Of a stretch of 32,887 bases of DNA, positions 1 to 12,200 are shown one piece after another. The notes under the pieces were generated by a model, which did no database searches, had not been told where the DNA came from, and worked only from the letters and a program-made list of their open reading frames with translations. Origin of the DNA: Phytophthora quininea (Eukaryota; Oomycota; Peronosporomycetes; Peronosporales; Peronosporaceae); assembly GCA_011947345.1 (NCBI GenBank), contig JAAVTG010000322.1:1-32887 (forward strand), in the 5' to 3' direction. The position numbers and the translations under genes are program-made. Position 1 is the first letter of the stretch. Every line of letters begins with the position of its first letter.

Positions 1-832
1 CGGAGGTTTGCTTATCAACCGGTTCCTTTCACCAAAGAGAAAGCTTTCGAAGGCGGACATTTTTATTTAGTTGACACTTCAACGTATCTTTGCTACAAAA
101 AAATAGTTGACAAGAGCTCATCTCCTTCGCTGTGATTGCATCTGCACATGGCTTGATGCATGTTCCTTAAAGCCTGCAGTGTGCTAGGAACTAATGGCTT
201 GTTGAAGGTGCGTGAGTCGTTCAGCACGGACTGCGCATCGAGGTGAATAGCCTGTACGAAAACCAACACTGGAAGTGACACGTCATGCAGCACAAGTAGC
301 CGACAACCTGACTGCAACTTTTGCTAAAAGTTACCCGCCCATCTCTCAGCTTCGTTTACAACTCAACCCACGGAGCTTTGAAGGAGTAGAGCACACATCG
401 GTGCCGTGCTTCAGCACTCGAAGCAGAGAAATTTATGCAAGCCGTGGCTGGAAACTTTTTATAAAGTTACCTTCCCATCTCTCTTCTGTAATCAGTATCT
501 TTTGGCAGAGCGAAAATAGCGCTCCATGGCCAGGAATTCAAGGCTCGCGACGTCGCTGCCGTCGTTCGAGCCCTCGTAAAAGAGGCTAACACAATCCTCA
601 GACGGTAACTTTTGATAAAAAGTTACCTACTCATCTACAACGGTATCTTTCTGGATGTCTTCTGCATGGCTTGTATGCAGCCTCACCGCTCTAGCATTAA
701 CGTGTCTGGTAAGAGACCCCAGCCATGTATAAGTAGCTTAACCAAAGGATATGCGTCCCACTTTTGAAATTGCCTTCACCAGCAACATCCTTCCGGCAGC
801 TACACCAGCATCCTGCTCAACGCCATCGACTC
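1..832. other. non-coding stretch upstream of first DSBH-ZnF copy
   Basis: No gene could be supported here. A 74-codon minus-strand ORF at 93-317 has no recognisable motif and no partner elsewhere in the window. The notable content is a set of three palindromic repeats at 316-640, annotated separately. The rest is unremarkable mixed-composition sequence leading to the start codon of the DSBH-ZnF pseudogene at 833. Confidence 0.5.
316..640. repeat. three dispersed palindromic repeats
   Basis: Three short hairpins recur at 316-332 (AACTTTT/AAAAGTT, 3-nt loop), 453-468 (AACTTT/AAAGTT) and 605-626 (GTAACTTTT/AAAAGTTAC). Each is followed by the same tail, roughly TTACC-N2-3-CATCT. Spacing is about 137 and 152 bp. 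The repeat of hairpin plus conserved tail shows common descent rather than chance palindromes. They could be diverged copies of a tandem unit, a protein-binding array, or remnants of a small element. Confidence 0.6.
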
Positions 833-1573
833 ATGTTTGCGCGGCACAAGCTCAAGACTCGGGGTCACATCGTCATGTACCAGGCGGTACCAGATGAAAT
901 GGTGAACGAACTGCGAGCGCTGTCCCGCGACGAAAACTACTGGATCGCATGACACATGGGATGGAGCTCTGCATGATGTCCATCGCCTTCGTGCATTTGT
1001 GCCCAGTACTGAAGCCTAAGCGCTGATGACATACCTGAAGAGGTTTCACCGCACGTTCTACTCGGACTCCTCACTGGGTGTGCCATGCTTCCTCAAGTCA
1101 ACTGGAAATACCTCCGACCAGCTACCTCGCCGAGAATTTCCACCGGTCGCATCGAGTGCAGAGTGTCTGGACGTGTGCTCGGTCCCGGGTTGCTGTTCCT
1201 TGCAACACAAGACAGCACGTATTTCTACGTGTATGGGTGGAACCAAAACGTGCCACTGCACTCCAACCAGCAGCTAATTGAGCTGAACAAGGGTGACATT
1301 ATCATGCTCCGGGGCGATTGCATCTATGCGTTGGCGGGTGGCGAAGCTACGAATGTGGTCATTCAAGCGTACATCGACATTCCGACGTTTGCGCGTCCTG
1401 CTTATCACGTCCCAGAGATCATGGATATTCCAGACGACACACGCGATAAGGACGACATGTTTTGCTTTGCATGGAACTGCCCTTTTGTCGCCGGAACCAA
1501 GCAATCCCTTTACAAGCACCTGAACTACTACCACCATTTCCACTTGAACCAGCCGCGTGAAATCACGCCCTGA
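833..1573 (+). pseudogene. DSBH-ZnF family protein, copy 1 (broken)
   Basis: This is homologous to the intact gene at 15693-16430 and to the copy at 31364-32103. The start is placed at the ATG at 833, which aligns with the MFAR start of the other copies, although the frame extends to an upstream start at 764. Lesions are an extra base near 947 inside the WIH-DTWDG region, an in-frame TAA at 1017-1019, and a second frame change near 1185-1200. The C-terminal half (GWN, LNKGD, RGD region and the FCFAWNC...H..H finger) stays open to 1573. The RREF motif that replaces the dioxygenase HxD site is present. It is convergent with the Helitron at 2307-8206, as its paralogue at 15.7 kb is with the second Helitron. 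Confidence 0.85.
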
Positions 1574-1922
1574 ATTGGTGGTCGCTATGTTGAGATGTAT
1601 GCGCTGCACGACCGATGAGTCCGGATATCTTGCTCCACGTCTCCTGAGCCAGATGTAGCTTCATGTTCTGCATATCTCGTTGTAGTGTGTGTTTTCGCTT
1701 TGGCACTACATCACCAAAATGTAATCTCCCTTTTCCAAATTCAGTAGTGGGCTCAGCAACCTCCCGGATAAGCCCAACGGGATCTCTGCTCAGTTCACAG
1801 CGACATTCGGTTGCCAGGACGTGTGAGAGTATGGCTGTGCCCCATACCATACGCTGCACCAACCGGTCACGTGTAGGCCACTCAGCTGGAGAATACTGGT
1901 CTAATCGAATCGAAGACAACAC
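1563..1922 (-). CDS. hypothetical protein fragment
   Basis: A 119-codon open frame on the minus strand overlaps the last bases of the DSBH-ZnF pseudogene tail to tail. Its composition is protein-like and the C-terminal third is polar and probably helical (around QRDMQNMKLHLAQETWSK). I recognise no family and see no second copy in the window, and the overlap with the pseudogene 3' end weakens the case. It could be a fragment of an older gene in which the Helitron or pseudogene sits, or a chance ORF. Confidence 0.25.
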   Translation of the reverse strand: MLSSIRLDQYSPAEWPTRDRLVQRMVWGTAILSHVLATECRCELSRDPVGLIREVAEPTTEFGKGRLHFGDVVPKRKHTLQRDMQNMKLHLAQETWSKISGLIGRAAHTSQHSDHQFRA

Positions 1923-2306
1923 TGAAAAAAGCGTTGTATCTCTTCAAACTCGGACGGACGAGAACATAGAGATCCGGCTGCCATCTTGAAGTATCAGATG
2001 GGGTAGTAGGCACTTTTGAGCGTACTTGTCGGACGAGCAAGTAATAAACATGTATTTTAGCTAGCATACAGCGCTACAAGTTGCTGGTGATTGCTAGACC
2101 GACCAAAGATGGATCTGTCGCACTGCTGAGCTACTCCACCACCAACTATTTGCTGCTTGCACCTGCAGCTTTCTGCAGCACTAACCGGAATTGGGGCTAT
2201 CTATGCTCGGGCAAAAGGCGTAGTCGACCCTTTTATCACCACGGTAGCGCCAGCGCCGTTAACAGATTGGCCTCAATTTCGTTTGGTAGCCGATGACACA
2301 TCGGAT
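1923..2306. other. 3' flank of Helitron 1, no gene
   Basis: This lies beyond the helicase stop codon of the minus-strand Helitron. It should contain that element's 3' end, but I could not identify a convincing terminal hairpin followed by CTRR. A small CTGCAG-CTTT-CTGCAG hairpin lies near 2164-2179. Plus-strand ORFs here run into the antisense of the helicase and are not supported. Confidence 0.35.
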
Positions 2307-5300
2307 TCATGCCATTTCAAGTATCGTACATTCACTCAGTCGCAGGAGTCGATTTTCTTCTTGCAAGGCTTCTGGTGGAGGATGCGCCCATCGAACTAAG
2401 TCACGTGTAAATGGCCTCAACGTCAGAAATGCCCCACGTGAGGTGACTCGAGAAACCAGTTGATAAGGCTGATCGGGTTTGTTTGCTGTAGCCGAGGGCG
2501 ATCTCCATTCTGCAACAATCATGCGACTTAATGTTTCACCCTGCACTTTGTATATCGTTGAGGCCACTGCACACACTAAAGGAAATTGCTGGACGCGAAC
2601 AGCAAGAACCCGAGGACAGCCATGCCGAGTACCCGGTAGGCGGATCTCGCTTTGTTTATACGCTGATTGCAGAAGTAATGAAAACAAATCGCTCTCGGTA
2701 GACCCAAGCATTGGATTAGCACATTCGCCCCGAGGTAGGCGAACAATAAGCGCCGTAGGTGGTTGGCTTGGTACTTTGATCATCATATCTGCCACACTGT
2801 CGTGTATCGTCCGAAACGTTGTACCGGGTGCGTAGCATATGGACTCGAGCGTTCCAAGCGTACCATTTGCCACCATTTTCTGCGGCTCACGTTCTGCGTG
2901 ACCTGTATCGGCATACCGACGATCAGGTCAAGGTAGGGGCCATACGACCGAACTTGGAATCCGGCAAGCTCATCACCATTTCAACCTCGGCTGGGTTGAG
3001 GCCTTTCAGCTGTCCTTTGAAATTTGCTAGAACACGAACTGGTAAGACATCACCAGGTAGCAATTTCGCAGCAGTTGAAATGAAGAGATTGTTTATGGAA
3101 AGTCTAGTAGAATTGTCAGGTGTCACGAATGTAGTCCTTTGCCCACTTGCAATCCACTGTCTAATGTCATCACTTTGCTTGCCCACTACACGTGAATTGA
3201 TTAGACTCACAAATTCGTCGCTCCATTTTCCTGATCGTGCATCATGAAAGCCACGCCCCCAAGCTGGATCATCTTTAAATCGAACTGATTCGTCCAGCAT
3301 AATCACATGACTAAATGAACGCCACAACAAAAGCGGTAAAAGTCGGTTGCTGTACTCTTTGGCTTTGAGGGCGGGTCGCGATAAATTGGATCAGCACCGA
3401 CGGGTGGGAGCTGTAAAAAATCTCCAACAAGCACTACATGAATACCGCCAAACGGAAGACTGGGAAGACGCTTAGCAATGCGCAATTTCCTGTCTAATTG
3501 ACCCAACTGCAACTTCTTCATCATCGAAATTTCATCTATTATCAACACGTCAAGCTCAGTAGTGGCATCGACCGCATTCTCTCCATTTAGTTGTAGTAAG
3601 AAATTTTCGAGAGTCCTTCCTTCAATTAATGTAGCCGCTTTTCCTGTTAGGGCAGTTTTGACAAGACATCTAGAGCGCCCCCAGCTTCTGCAAAGGCTCT
3701 GGACTGCGTCGATAACTCGGCTCTTCCCAATGCCACCCTCACCACCCAAGAAGAAGCGGAGCTGGTCTTTCCTAAGAGAGTCTTCTTTATTCCCATCCAT
3801 ATAACTCATGCTCTCTGCTTTTTGCCATCGTGTCAAAGTGCTACGCCAATAGCTTTGAAGGCGAGATGCTGTTTTTCATTCAGCGTAAATAGTCTGGATA
3901 CTGCTGCAATACTAGCAAAGACTTCACTGGACTCGGCGGTTGAGATCTCACTACTGCTGCAGGTTTCCAAGCAGTGTTGGCGCCTTCATGCATCCGATCC
4001 AACAGCTCCACAACTGCTGTCTCCTGTACGTCGGGAGGCACTGTGGCGGGTAAACTCAGAGCATTATCGGTGCTTGGGTCACGAATCCATTGGCCGAGAT
4101 GATGTGGAGACAGTGAGTGCATTTCCAAACCCACCACATTTGCAGTTAATGCCGTCTTCACTGCCGTGCTTTCGATCATGCCAAATTTCTTAAATGTGTC
4201 GAGGATATCACTGACTCTACGGTCCGGTATGCCAGTCGATGGGCACACTGACGGGTGTAATGAACTGCTTTCGAGAACTGTGTTAGTGTCCTCTGTGGAA
4301 TCCCATATTCAACAGATGTCGCTTGCACTATCACAACATTCCTCGTCATCTAACACGCTGTCACAGCTGTACAGATCGTCGCTATCGGTACTTCCATCCT
4401 CAGCAGGATTAGTGCCTCTGCTATTCCGTTCCTGTGGACCTGAACAAGCTGACTCTGGATGGTGCTCGTTAGCATGGTTGAATCCGCTGTAGTAGTCGTT
4501 CATGTTATCCATTATCATTTTCACAAAGTCCGTTCGTGTGCTTTTCCACTGGTCATACGCGTGTAGCCACGCAACATCACACACAGAACCATCGCCAATG
4601 AGGTCAACAAGAGACCTGAATGGCTTGAACAGAACCAAAGACAAAATCGCTTTCTTACACTGGTACTCAATGGAGAATTCTTTGTTAATATACGGCAACC
4701 GATATCCTTGTACAACAGGAACCGCCTCTTGGTATCGTTGTCCAAGACTGTGTGAGTGGTAGAGAGGATGGCCAGACTGAAAAGCAAACTTTGCATCATT
4801 CGCATGTTCATCCTTCTTTCGAAAGACACTCATTGAAAACTCGTACAGGTTCATGTTGGCCAATGCATCACTGCGAAAAATGTAATCATCTAGGTTGGAG
4901 ACCGCCTGGAAATTATGGCTACCAAACTCGTTGCTATCGCTAACGAGACGGCGCGAGTACTCCTCCACTGTAAGCAGTTGACGAATGATGTCGCCCAACG
5001 GAAGCGTGACACAAGTAGCACTAGAAAAGCAGCATGATCCACGATTCAGATAGAGAGCAGCAAGCGGTCCAGCCACCTCTTGCCTGTTCGTGATGCTATA
5101 CACAATCGAAGCGACTCGCTTTCGACCGATTGAAAGTCTCTCATCTGCATCTCGAACCGATGCCATACTGTCTAAAAGTTCCCGTTCTTGGCGACGTTTG
5201 AATGCTCCCAATGCTACTGCCACGACATAATCAAGCCGTTACTGCTGCTTGGTGACGTACTTGCAGCAATAGTGAATTCTTTGTGTAGCCTCCTGGCCGC

Positions 5301-8206
5301 CTACAAGTACTTGGATATCGTGGTTGCACTTGAATGTGGACATTAGTACGCGATTAAAGCCATTAATAAATTCATGAGCAACAGGACGGCTTAGTTGAAT
5401 GCCAGATGGCGTAAATATCGTATCCGCTAGCCGTTCTTTAGGAAACCCATATCTGCAAAACGATGCGTCAGCCGTCATACATGACTGCTTGAAGCATGTG
5501 TAGGTGTGCCCCCACCAGTGCTGATTCAGCAGTAAGACAAGCGAAGAAACCATATAATCAATAGCAGTTTGGGACATCCAAGCGTCTGAGGAGGATGGCG
5601 GCATCATCTCAATCAACCGGGTAAGCTGGTCGTTTTGAAATGGGTCATCATCAGATTTAAATGACTTCATTTGAGGGAAATTCAAATGATCTAGCCACTC
5701 AGCAATTCCAATTTCAGCATTATTCACCGCACCATGGTCGCTAAACAAGCTGCTCTCCATCATTTCACGCTGCCCAACAATGCGTCGAGCCTCGACCAAA
5801 GAGTTACGGCACATCCGCTCCAGATTAGCTTGCTGTAAAATGTCTGCAGGTGATAGTGCTTTGTCCCACACCGGCCAGTGCGGAGGAAGAAACTTCAGCA
5901 ATACACTGCGCATCAGGTGTTGCGAGCTGGATTTTATCCCACAAGCGTCGCATTCAACGAGCGGTGGCTCCACGACATTTGCTTTTGCTCGTGTACTGTA
6001 AAGACCTGAACGTGGGTCTTTTCGTGTCATTTCAAGCACCGGCAATGGCACTACGTTCGAAGATGAGGTACCACAACCAGAGCAACAAAGTTCGCTGAAA
6101 TCAAGGGAATTTTGTTGCTAACGATCGAGTTAGTGTAGTCCACGATAGATTTCCGGAACAATTCGGCTTCATCATCGGCCAGCAAGTCATCGACTTCTGC
6201 AGAGTTTCGAGGGCCGGCCACTAGCCATATTAGAAAGTGGATGTGCAGTGTGCCGCGTCCCTGAGTCTCCACCATTCCAAAGTATGCTTCTACCTCACCG
6301 AACAGTCCTTGCTGGCCTGTTGGCTTCTTGGTTTTCGGGTCCATACCTAGTCCATACCTTAGGAAAGCGTCTACCTGCCGCATAAACAAATGTGCTGAGG
6401 CACAGTCATTGCCAAGACTGGCTTCACGAAGCTCCGCCTTACTCGGCAATCGGGCTTCCAGTACGTCAAACAAACTCCGAACCGAGGTAATGCCAGTATA
6501 TTGAGCCATTGCGAAAGAATTTTCGATGTTGGGCGTGAGCGTAACAAACAGAGCCGGCTGTCCGAATCGCGCCTGGCTAGCAAAGGCCCTCTGGTGGCGC
6601 TGCGAGCGCTCACCGTTGCTTCCCAAATAGCACGAGACGCGATCTCAACAAACTTCAGAAAGCGGCCGGCAGTACCATCAATCTTGTTCGTGCGAGGCAA
6701 GCATCCCTGTCTTCTTCGCTCGTTATCTATCAATGCCTGGCCCAGTTGGCCGACACCAATACTCTCAAATCCATTAAATAGCTGCGGAAACCGCTTACAT
6801 CTGACTGAATTTTGAATGTGCATGTTCTGCAATGCCAAACGGTCGAACGCCACAAGTGCAAAAAGCTCATCTTCAGCAAATTCCCTACTACTCAAGGCAA
6901 TGTAGTATTTGATCGCTTCTTTTAACGAAACGGCAACTCTGCGTTTTTCACCAGGATGGCCACGCCCAAAAGGAAACAGGTGCGGAAAAAGCCGAGCAAG
7001 CAAATCTCCATTCACGTCATGGGAAAACTGGTTGGACCTTGGAACCAAAAATGACCTCTCCTTGTTTTCCTGTCCACCAACTTCACTAACAAACTGGTTT
7101 TCGTCAGCGGGTAGGCGTAAGGTATCGTCCAGTAGACCAATACGTCGTTCTAGAACAGTAGACTCATCGTCATTGCTAACAGCCCAAGTGTCAGTTTGAC
7201 CACGAACGGATTCCAGCTCAGTCGACATGCTATCGCTCAAGGAGGTGCCGTCTTCATCAACATGCTCGACGAAATGGTGTTCAATCTCTTCATCAGAATA
7301 CTGTGCAGCAAGAGCCTCGCCATTAGAAGCAACATCGCTATACAGGTGATTGTAAGTCTTGTAAAAATTGAAGACATCCTTCACGTGCTGATTCCGAATG
7401 CGATGCAACTTTTTCACCTTTTTCACTTGGTTGTCTGTGAACTCACCCACCAACACAACTCGATATGACGAAGCACCATCAATCGAGCGCGGTAGCAATG
7501 TGATAGGTGGCCCCGGCGTGCAATCAGAAGCCAAGCAATGAGACCGGATGCAACGATGAAACCCGCCTCGCATCACCCAGGTGACGGCCGCCATATTCGC
7601 AAGCTGAATAATAAAACGCTCCGGTCAGGTGAGGTAATGAAGACGCTTTGACAACCTTCCAACGAAAAATCCATTTTTGATTTTAGGAAGTTTGTTTTCA
7701 CGTAAGCTGGTCATGCAATCCTTGCAAATACCAATCCAAGCACTGGGGTATCCAGCGCGATCAACATAGCAATGTATGCCACGAGGGGATACAAGAACGT
7801 TCTCCAACCCGCTGATGTGAGGTGGAGCTTGATACTGTCGCACGAGCTTGTCAGAAATGGATTCACCACGGGTTCCCAGGACCTTCTGTAGAGTCTTGAT
7901 ATATCTCCAATCGTTATCTTCTCTCCGAATGATATCCTGAACCAATATCAGTCGATCGCATACACTGCACACACTTTCATCCAGACCCTCAGCGCCTAAT
8001 GCTTTTCGAAGCTCCTGTGCGCAGCGATCTTGGACGTCATCACTCACGGGCTGCAGAAGACGGCTGCACTCCCTTTTCACTCGCTTGCGGGCCCTGGATC
8101 TTTGCTGCCGTTCTCGACACTGATCACGTATGAATGCGGCGTCTAGGTGCTTGAGGAGGTCTTCCTCATCCGACGAGTCATGACGTTTTCTCGATGTAGT
8201 GGTCAT
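2307..8206 (-). pseudogene. Helitron Rep/Pif1-like helicase, copy 1 (broken)
   Basis: Replication initiator and helicase for rolling-circle transposition. Reading right to left there is a charged N-terminus, a Cys-rich zinc-binding-like region (CSVCD near 7960, CKDC near 7720), the Helitron-like N domain, the HUH motif (HIH codons at 6237-6245), a tyrosine motif (YCCKYVTK near 5250-5275), an acidic linker, then a Pif1 helicase with Walker A GGIGKS at about 3720-3737, IIDEISMM near 3520-3545, and VYKVQGETL near 2530-2560. In-frame stops occur at 7625-7627, 5239-5241 and 4309-4311. Frame changes lie near 6600, 6090, 3840, 3340, 2925 and 2885. It aligns along its whole length with the gene at 9205-15110 but clearly diverges in sequence, so this is not a recent duplication. 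It is non-functional as it stands. Confidence 0.9.
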
Positions 8207-8257
8207 GGCGCACCGTGGTGAGCCTCAACCACGCTCTTTAGACACCACAAGTTTGTC

Positions 8258-8308
8258 CTGGACATGTACTAGTTAGGACCTGGCCACGAACACATCAAAG
8301 CACGATAC
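8258..8308 (-). other. probable 5' leader intron of Helitron 1
   Basis: On the minus strand a GTATCG (or GTAGGT, 4 nt earlier) donor, a CCTAAC branch-like site about 20 nt before the end and an ATGTCCAG acceptor bound an intron of about 51-55 nt. It ends about 50 nt before the start codon at 8206. The size and branch site match the coding introns elsewhere in this window. It is inferred from sequence only. Confidence 0.45.
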
Positions 8309-8945
8309 CTACCCACGCTAGCGGCGGCGGCGCCTTCAGTGTAGCCGCCTGCACCTCTTCAGCCGGTCAAGTCTGCTGCATACACATCAGTGGGGGTGGT
8401 GCAGGCGGAGATGTAAGCCTGGGCACTCGTACCTGCTCGCCGCTCTAGCGCTCGGACGCAAAAGCAGCAATGAAACGGCTACCGCCGCAAGCTCCAGAAG
8501 CCGCCGCCATGCGCGCCAACTTTCCTGCAGAAATCTCCCTTTGACTTGGCTTTGTTCGTAGTTCGAAGAACTATGCTTTATTCGATCTGCCGCAGTACAG
8601 TTGTCCCCACGGTACTCTCTCCGAAAAATACCGGTATTGACAGACCAAGTCAAACTTGATTGGTTGATAATATAATTATCGCTTTTTGATTGGTTGGAAA
8701 TGCCCAGGGTGGGCATTGAGAAGTGTTCGATGGTACTTCGGTTTTGGACCAGCCGTTTCGTGTGCACCACACTGATGAGTTACCTAAGACGTTTCACGTC
8801 GGAATTGCCGACCTCGGAGGAAGTAGTAAACGCAGTGAACCCGGCGTGTCCTTTTTCCCTTGTAAAAGGTAAAAGGACTTCAATTTCAACAAAGAATGAC
8901 AACCCCGACGGTAGTCAACGACGTCCAGTCGTTGATTCGCTGCGC
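8309..8945. promoter_or_regulatory. shared intergenic region between head-to-head Helitrons
   Basis: This region separates the 5' ends of two divergently transcribed Rep/helicase genes and probably holds both promoters and both 5' element ends. Visible structure: two exact TTGATTGGTTG repeats 30 bp apart (8656-8666 and 8686-8696, each with an inverted CCAAT core) flanking an AT-rich GATAAT-ATA-ATTATC palindrome; a perfect hairpin at 8699-8717 (AATGCCCA/TGGGCATT, 3-nt loop); and an inverted repeat at about 8849-8879 (GTCCTTTT/AAAAGGAC). Two short ORFs here (8387-8770 minus and 8694-9041 plus) have no recognisable features and are not called. Confidence 0.4.
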
Positions 8946-8947
8946 CG

Positions 8948-9202
8948 CGAGCACCTCCCAGCTAGGTGGTCAAGCATCCTCGGCGATCCGAACCAGGTAC
9001 GGCAGCAGCATTGGAGCATGGTGGTGTCATTCGCAGCGTAGCAGTGGGCTAATGTGAGTCGTTTCATGCAGGTGGCGCAGCGAGCACCTCCCAGCTAGGG
9101 GCCAAGCATCCTCGGCGATCCGAACCAGGTATGGCAGCAGCATTTGACTGCAGTGGGGATGCGTTTGTTAAGCTAACGTTGGGGATGATGAATGGCGTGT
9201 AG
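8948..9202 (+). repeat. tandemly duplicated leader exon plus intron of Helitron 2
   Basis: A unit of about 64 bp at 8948-9012 recurs at 9081-9143 with only a few differences, an offset of about 131-133 bp. Each unit contains an AACCAG|GT donor (8997 and 9129). The first is followed by a CTAAT branch site and a CATGCAG acceptor ending at 9071. The second is followed by a CTAAC site and a GTGTAG acceptor ending at 9202, two bases before the start codon at 9205. The duplicated block is therefore exon-plus-donor and the two copies predict introns of about 75 and 74 nt. Splicing is inferred. Confidence 0.6.
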
Positions 9203-9204
9203 TA

Positions 9205-12200
9205 ATGGCGTCACCTGCGACGCAGGAAAACGATGAAGACGACTTGCTTGCACACTTGGATCTTGCACACCAGAGGGAGAAAGCCGCTGCTAAGAGGCAG
9301 TTATCGAGGGCTCGTAAAAGGCAACGAACAAGTTATACAGCTGAATGCTCTGACCGTATTCCTGTCAAGTACTTTGCGCCGATCACTGAGGAGGAGAGAA
9401 TTCATTGCATGGATTTACTTCGCAGTGCTCTGAGTGCCGAAGGCTTAGATGAGGCCGTGTGTGCTGTTTGTGACCGCGTAGTGCTAATCAGAGACATGGA
9501 ACGAAAGGATGGATCCGACTGGAGATACATGGAAGTATTACGTAAAATTTTGGGGGTAGCTGGTAGTGATATTCCGCAGCTACTTTTGGAGCAATACGAA
9601 GCCCCGCCTTTGATTCCCAGCCTGGAAAATGTACTGGTTTCACCTCGTGGTATCCAGTGCTATTTGAATGACAGTGGCCACCCATGCTCATGGGTGAATG
9701 TGTGTAAAGAGTGCGAAGCTTTTATCCGTCGGCGAAAACTGCCGAAGTTTGCTATTGCTAATGGCTTTTTCGTGGGAACTTTGCCTGATCACTTGAAGGG
9801 GCTAACGATTCCTGAGCGGATGATGACCCAACTAAGCTCCACTGCAGCTACGACACGGGTGATGCGTGGTGGGCGCCATAGATGTATCCGTTCCCACTGC
9901 CTAGCGTTCGATTGCACCCCAGGGCCACCTGTTTCTCGGTTGCCACGGTCGCTTGCAGACGTCACGTCGTATCGAGTAGTCATGGTCGGTGATTTCACAG
10001 AAGGACAGATTCGCAAAGTTCGGAAGATGCATCAAATTCGGAATGGTGTTGTACGTGACGTAATGAGCTTTTACAAAACGCACAACATTTTGTATGAAGA
10101 TGTTATGTGGAATGACGACTTTGTAGATATTGATTGTTCGGATGAGTCAATTGAAGGCCACTTTGTGGAGCATGTAGATGATAATGAGGGAGAGCTGGAT
10201 GATACTATGGACACTGAACAACAAAACATCCGAGGTCATTCGGATGCATGGCGGGTGATTTGCGAAAATGACGAAGAAAGTGTAATTGAGCGTCGCGTCG
10301 GACTGACGGAGGCTAATCCATCTCCTCCACTCACACAGGACCACCCTGCTGTTGTGGAAGTAGAAGGGTCCCCAGACGCGGAACGAGTGTTCCTGGTACG
10401 TCGTTCCGATCATATTTCTAATGATATCTCTGGAGACCTTTTCGCTAGACTATTCCCTCACTTATTCCCGTTTGGAAGAGGCCATCCTGGTGAGATTCGA
10501 CGCATTCCTGTATCGGCCAAAGCATGCCTAAAGTATTATATCGAACTAAGTGGACGGCAGTTTGCCGAGGACGAGCTATTTACACTAGTGGCTTTTGATC
10601 GAATCTCAGTGCGAAACATGTTTATTCACAACGCCGTCCGGTGCAAACGTTTTCCACGAATATTTGAAGGATATGAGACTATTGGCATCGAGCAACTTGG
10701 TAATGCTCTGCTCACGAACGAAAGACGGCGCCAAGGGTGTTTGCCAAGAGCTGCAACAAGCCATCCGACTGAAAATGGCTTCTTGAAGACTGTCGAGATC
10801 GCCACGCGATCAATTTGGGGTAGCAATGCTGAGCGATCGCAGTGCAGACGAAAGGCATTTGCATGCCAGGCGCGCTTCGGCCAACCAGCGCTGTTTGTCA
10901 CGCTGACGCCTAACTCAGACAACTCATTTGCTATGGCTCAATACACTGGGATTTCATCAGTTGGAACGCTTTTTGATATACTGGACGCTCGTATGCCAAC
11001 CAAGGCAGAGCTTCGAGAGGCCAGTCTAGGGAATGATTGCGCTTCTACGAGGTTATTCATGAGGCACGTGGATGCATTTATTAGGATTGTGTTGGGAATT
11101 GACCCTACGACTGGCAGGCCGACGGGACATCGAGGATTATTTGGTAATGTGGAGGCATACTTTGGTATGATAGAGACGCAAGGCCGAGGATCCCTTCACA
11201 TTCACTTTCTGATCTGGCTGAAGGGGTGTCCATCGAATTCAGCAGCAGTTGACAAAATTTTGCAAAGTGCGGAAGCCGACAACTTTCGTGAATCTGTTGC
11301 AGCATACACAGATAGTATTGTTAGCAATGAACTTCCTGTCGACTTGGCAAAACACTGTTGCTCAACGTGCGGTGCTTCCTTTGCTGACTTGATTGCACTT
11401 TCAATACCAGAGATGGCGCACAGAGATCCCCAGGCTGGAATATATTCTGCAAAGCGAAAACAGACGATCAAAGAACCAGAGCTTTTGCAGTGCAGCATCT
11501 GCAAAAGCAAATTTAGCTCACAACATGCTTTGCGTAGCGCTCTACTTCAAAGTCGTCCGATGCACTGGCCTCCATGGCAACGCCCACTCTCAACAGACGA
11601 AATTGTGAAGCAAGCAAAAATGAATTGGTGTGCCGAAACACAGGGCGAGAAGCATTTGACGTCATTGAAGAGCGCGAAAAATTGCTGGATAGCTTGAGCA
11701 CTGAGAATGATCTGAAAAATGAAAGTGGACTGAGTCCTGCTGAAGCTGCCTACTTCCTCGAGCAAGCCAATGATCTGCGAATGGGGTGGTGCAAAAGCGA
11801 CGACGATCCCTTCCAGAATGACTATCTGACTCGGTTAGTGGAGATGCTGCCTCCGCTGGTATCCGATTCCCGGATGGCGAAAGAATCGATAGATTACATG
11901 GTTTCTGTGCTGGTTTTATTACTGAATCAACACTGGTGGGGTCATGCGAACAGCTGCTTTAAGCGATCTAAAGCAACAGGCAGTGCAAACCTGTGTCGAT
12001 ACTTGTTTCCAAGACAAAGAGTGGATCGCACACGATTCGGTTCGTCAGGCGTTGAGATGAAGAGATCACCAGGGCACGAATTCATCAATGGCTTCAATTA
12101 TACAATCATGGCAACTTTTAAGTGCAACCATGATATTCAAGTACTGCTAGGAGGGCGTGAGGCAACTGACCGAATCTACTACTGCTGCAAATATGTAACG

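Larger units (their letters stand above)
2200..8330 (-). mobile_element. Helitron 1 (autonomous type, decayed); ends approximate
   Basis: The span contains a complete but broken Rep/helicase gene plus a probable 5' leader with an intron at 8258-8308. It is oriented right to left and is head-to-head with Helitron 2. The Helitron class follows from the HUH Rep domain joined to a Pif1-type helicase. The exact 5' TC and 3' hairpin/CTRR termini were not found, so both boundaries are estimates set just outside the coding region and leader. Helentron-type ends are equally possible. Confidence 0.7.

Noticed and set aside
93..317. 74-codon minus-strand ORF
   Set aside because: No motif, no promoter, no paralogue in the window; length is within chance.
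2081..2399. Plus-strand ORFs at the Helitron 1 3' end
   Set aside because: They run into the antisense of the helicase C-terminus and have no recognisable motif.
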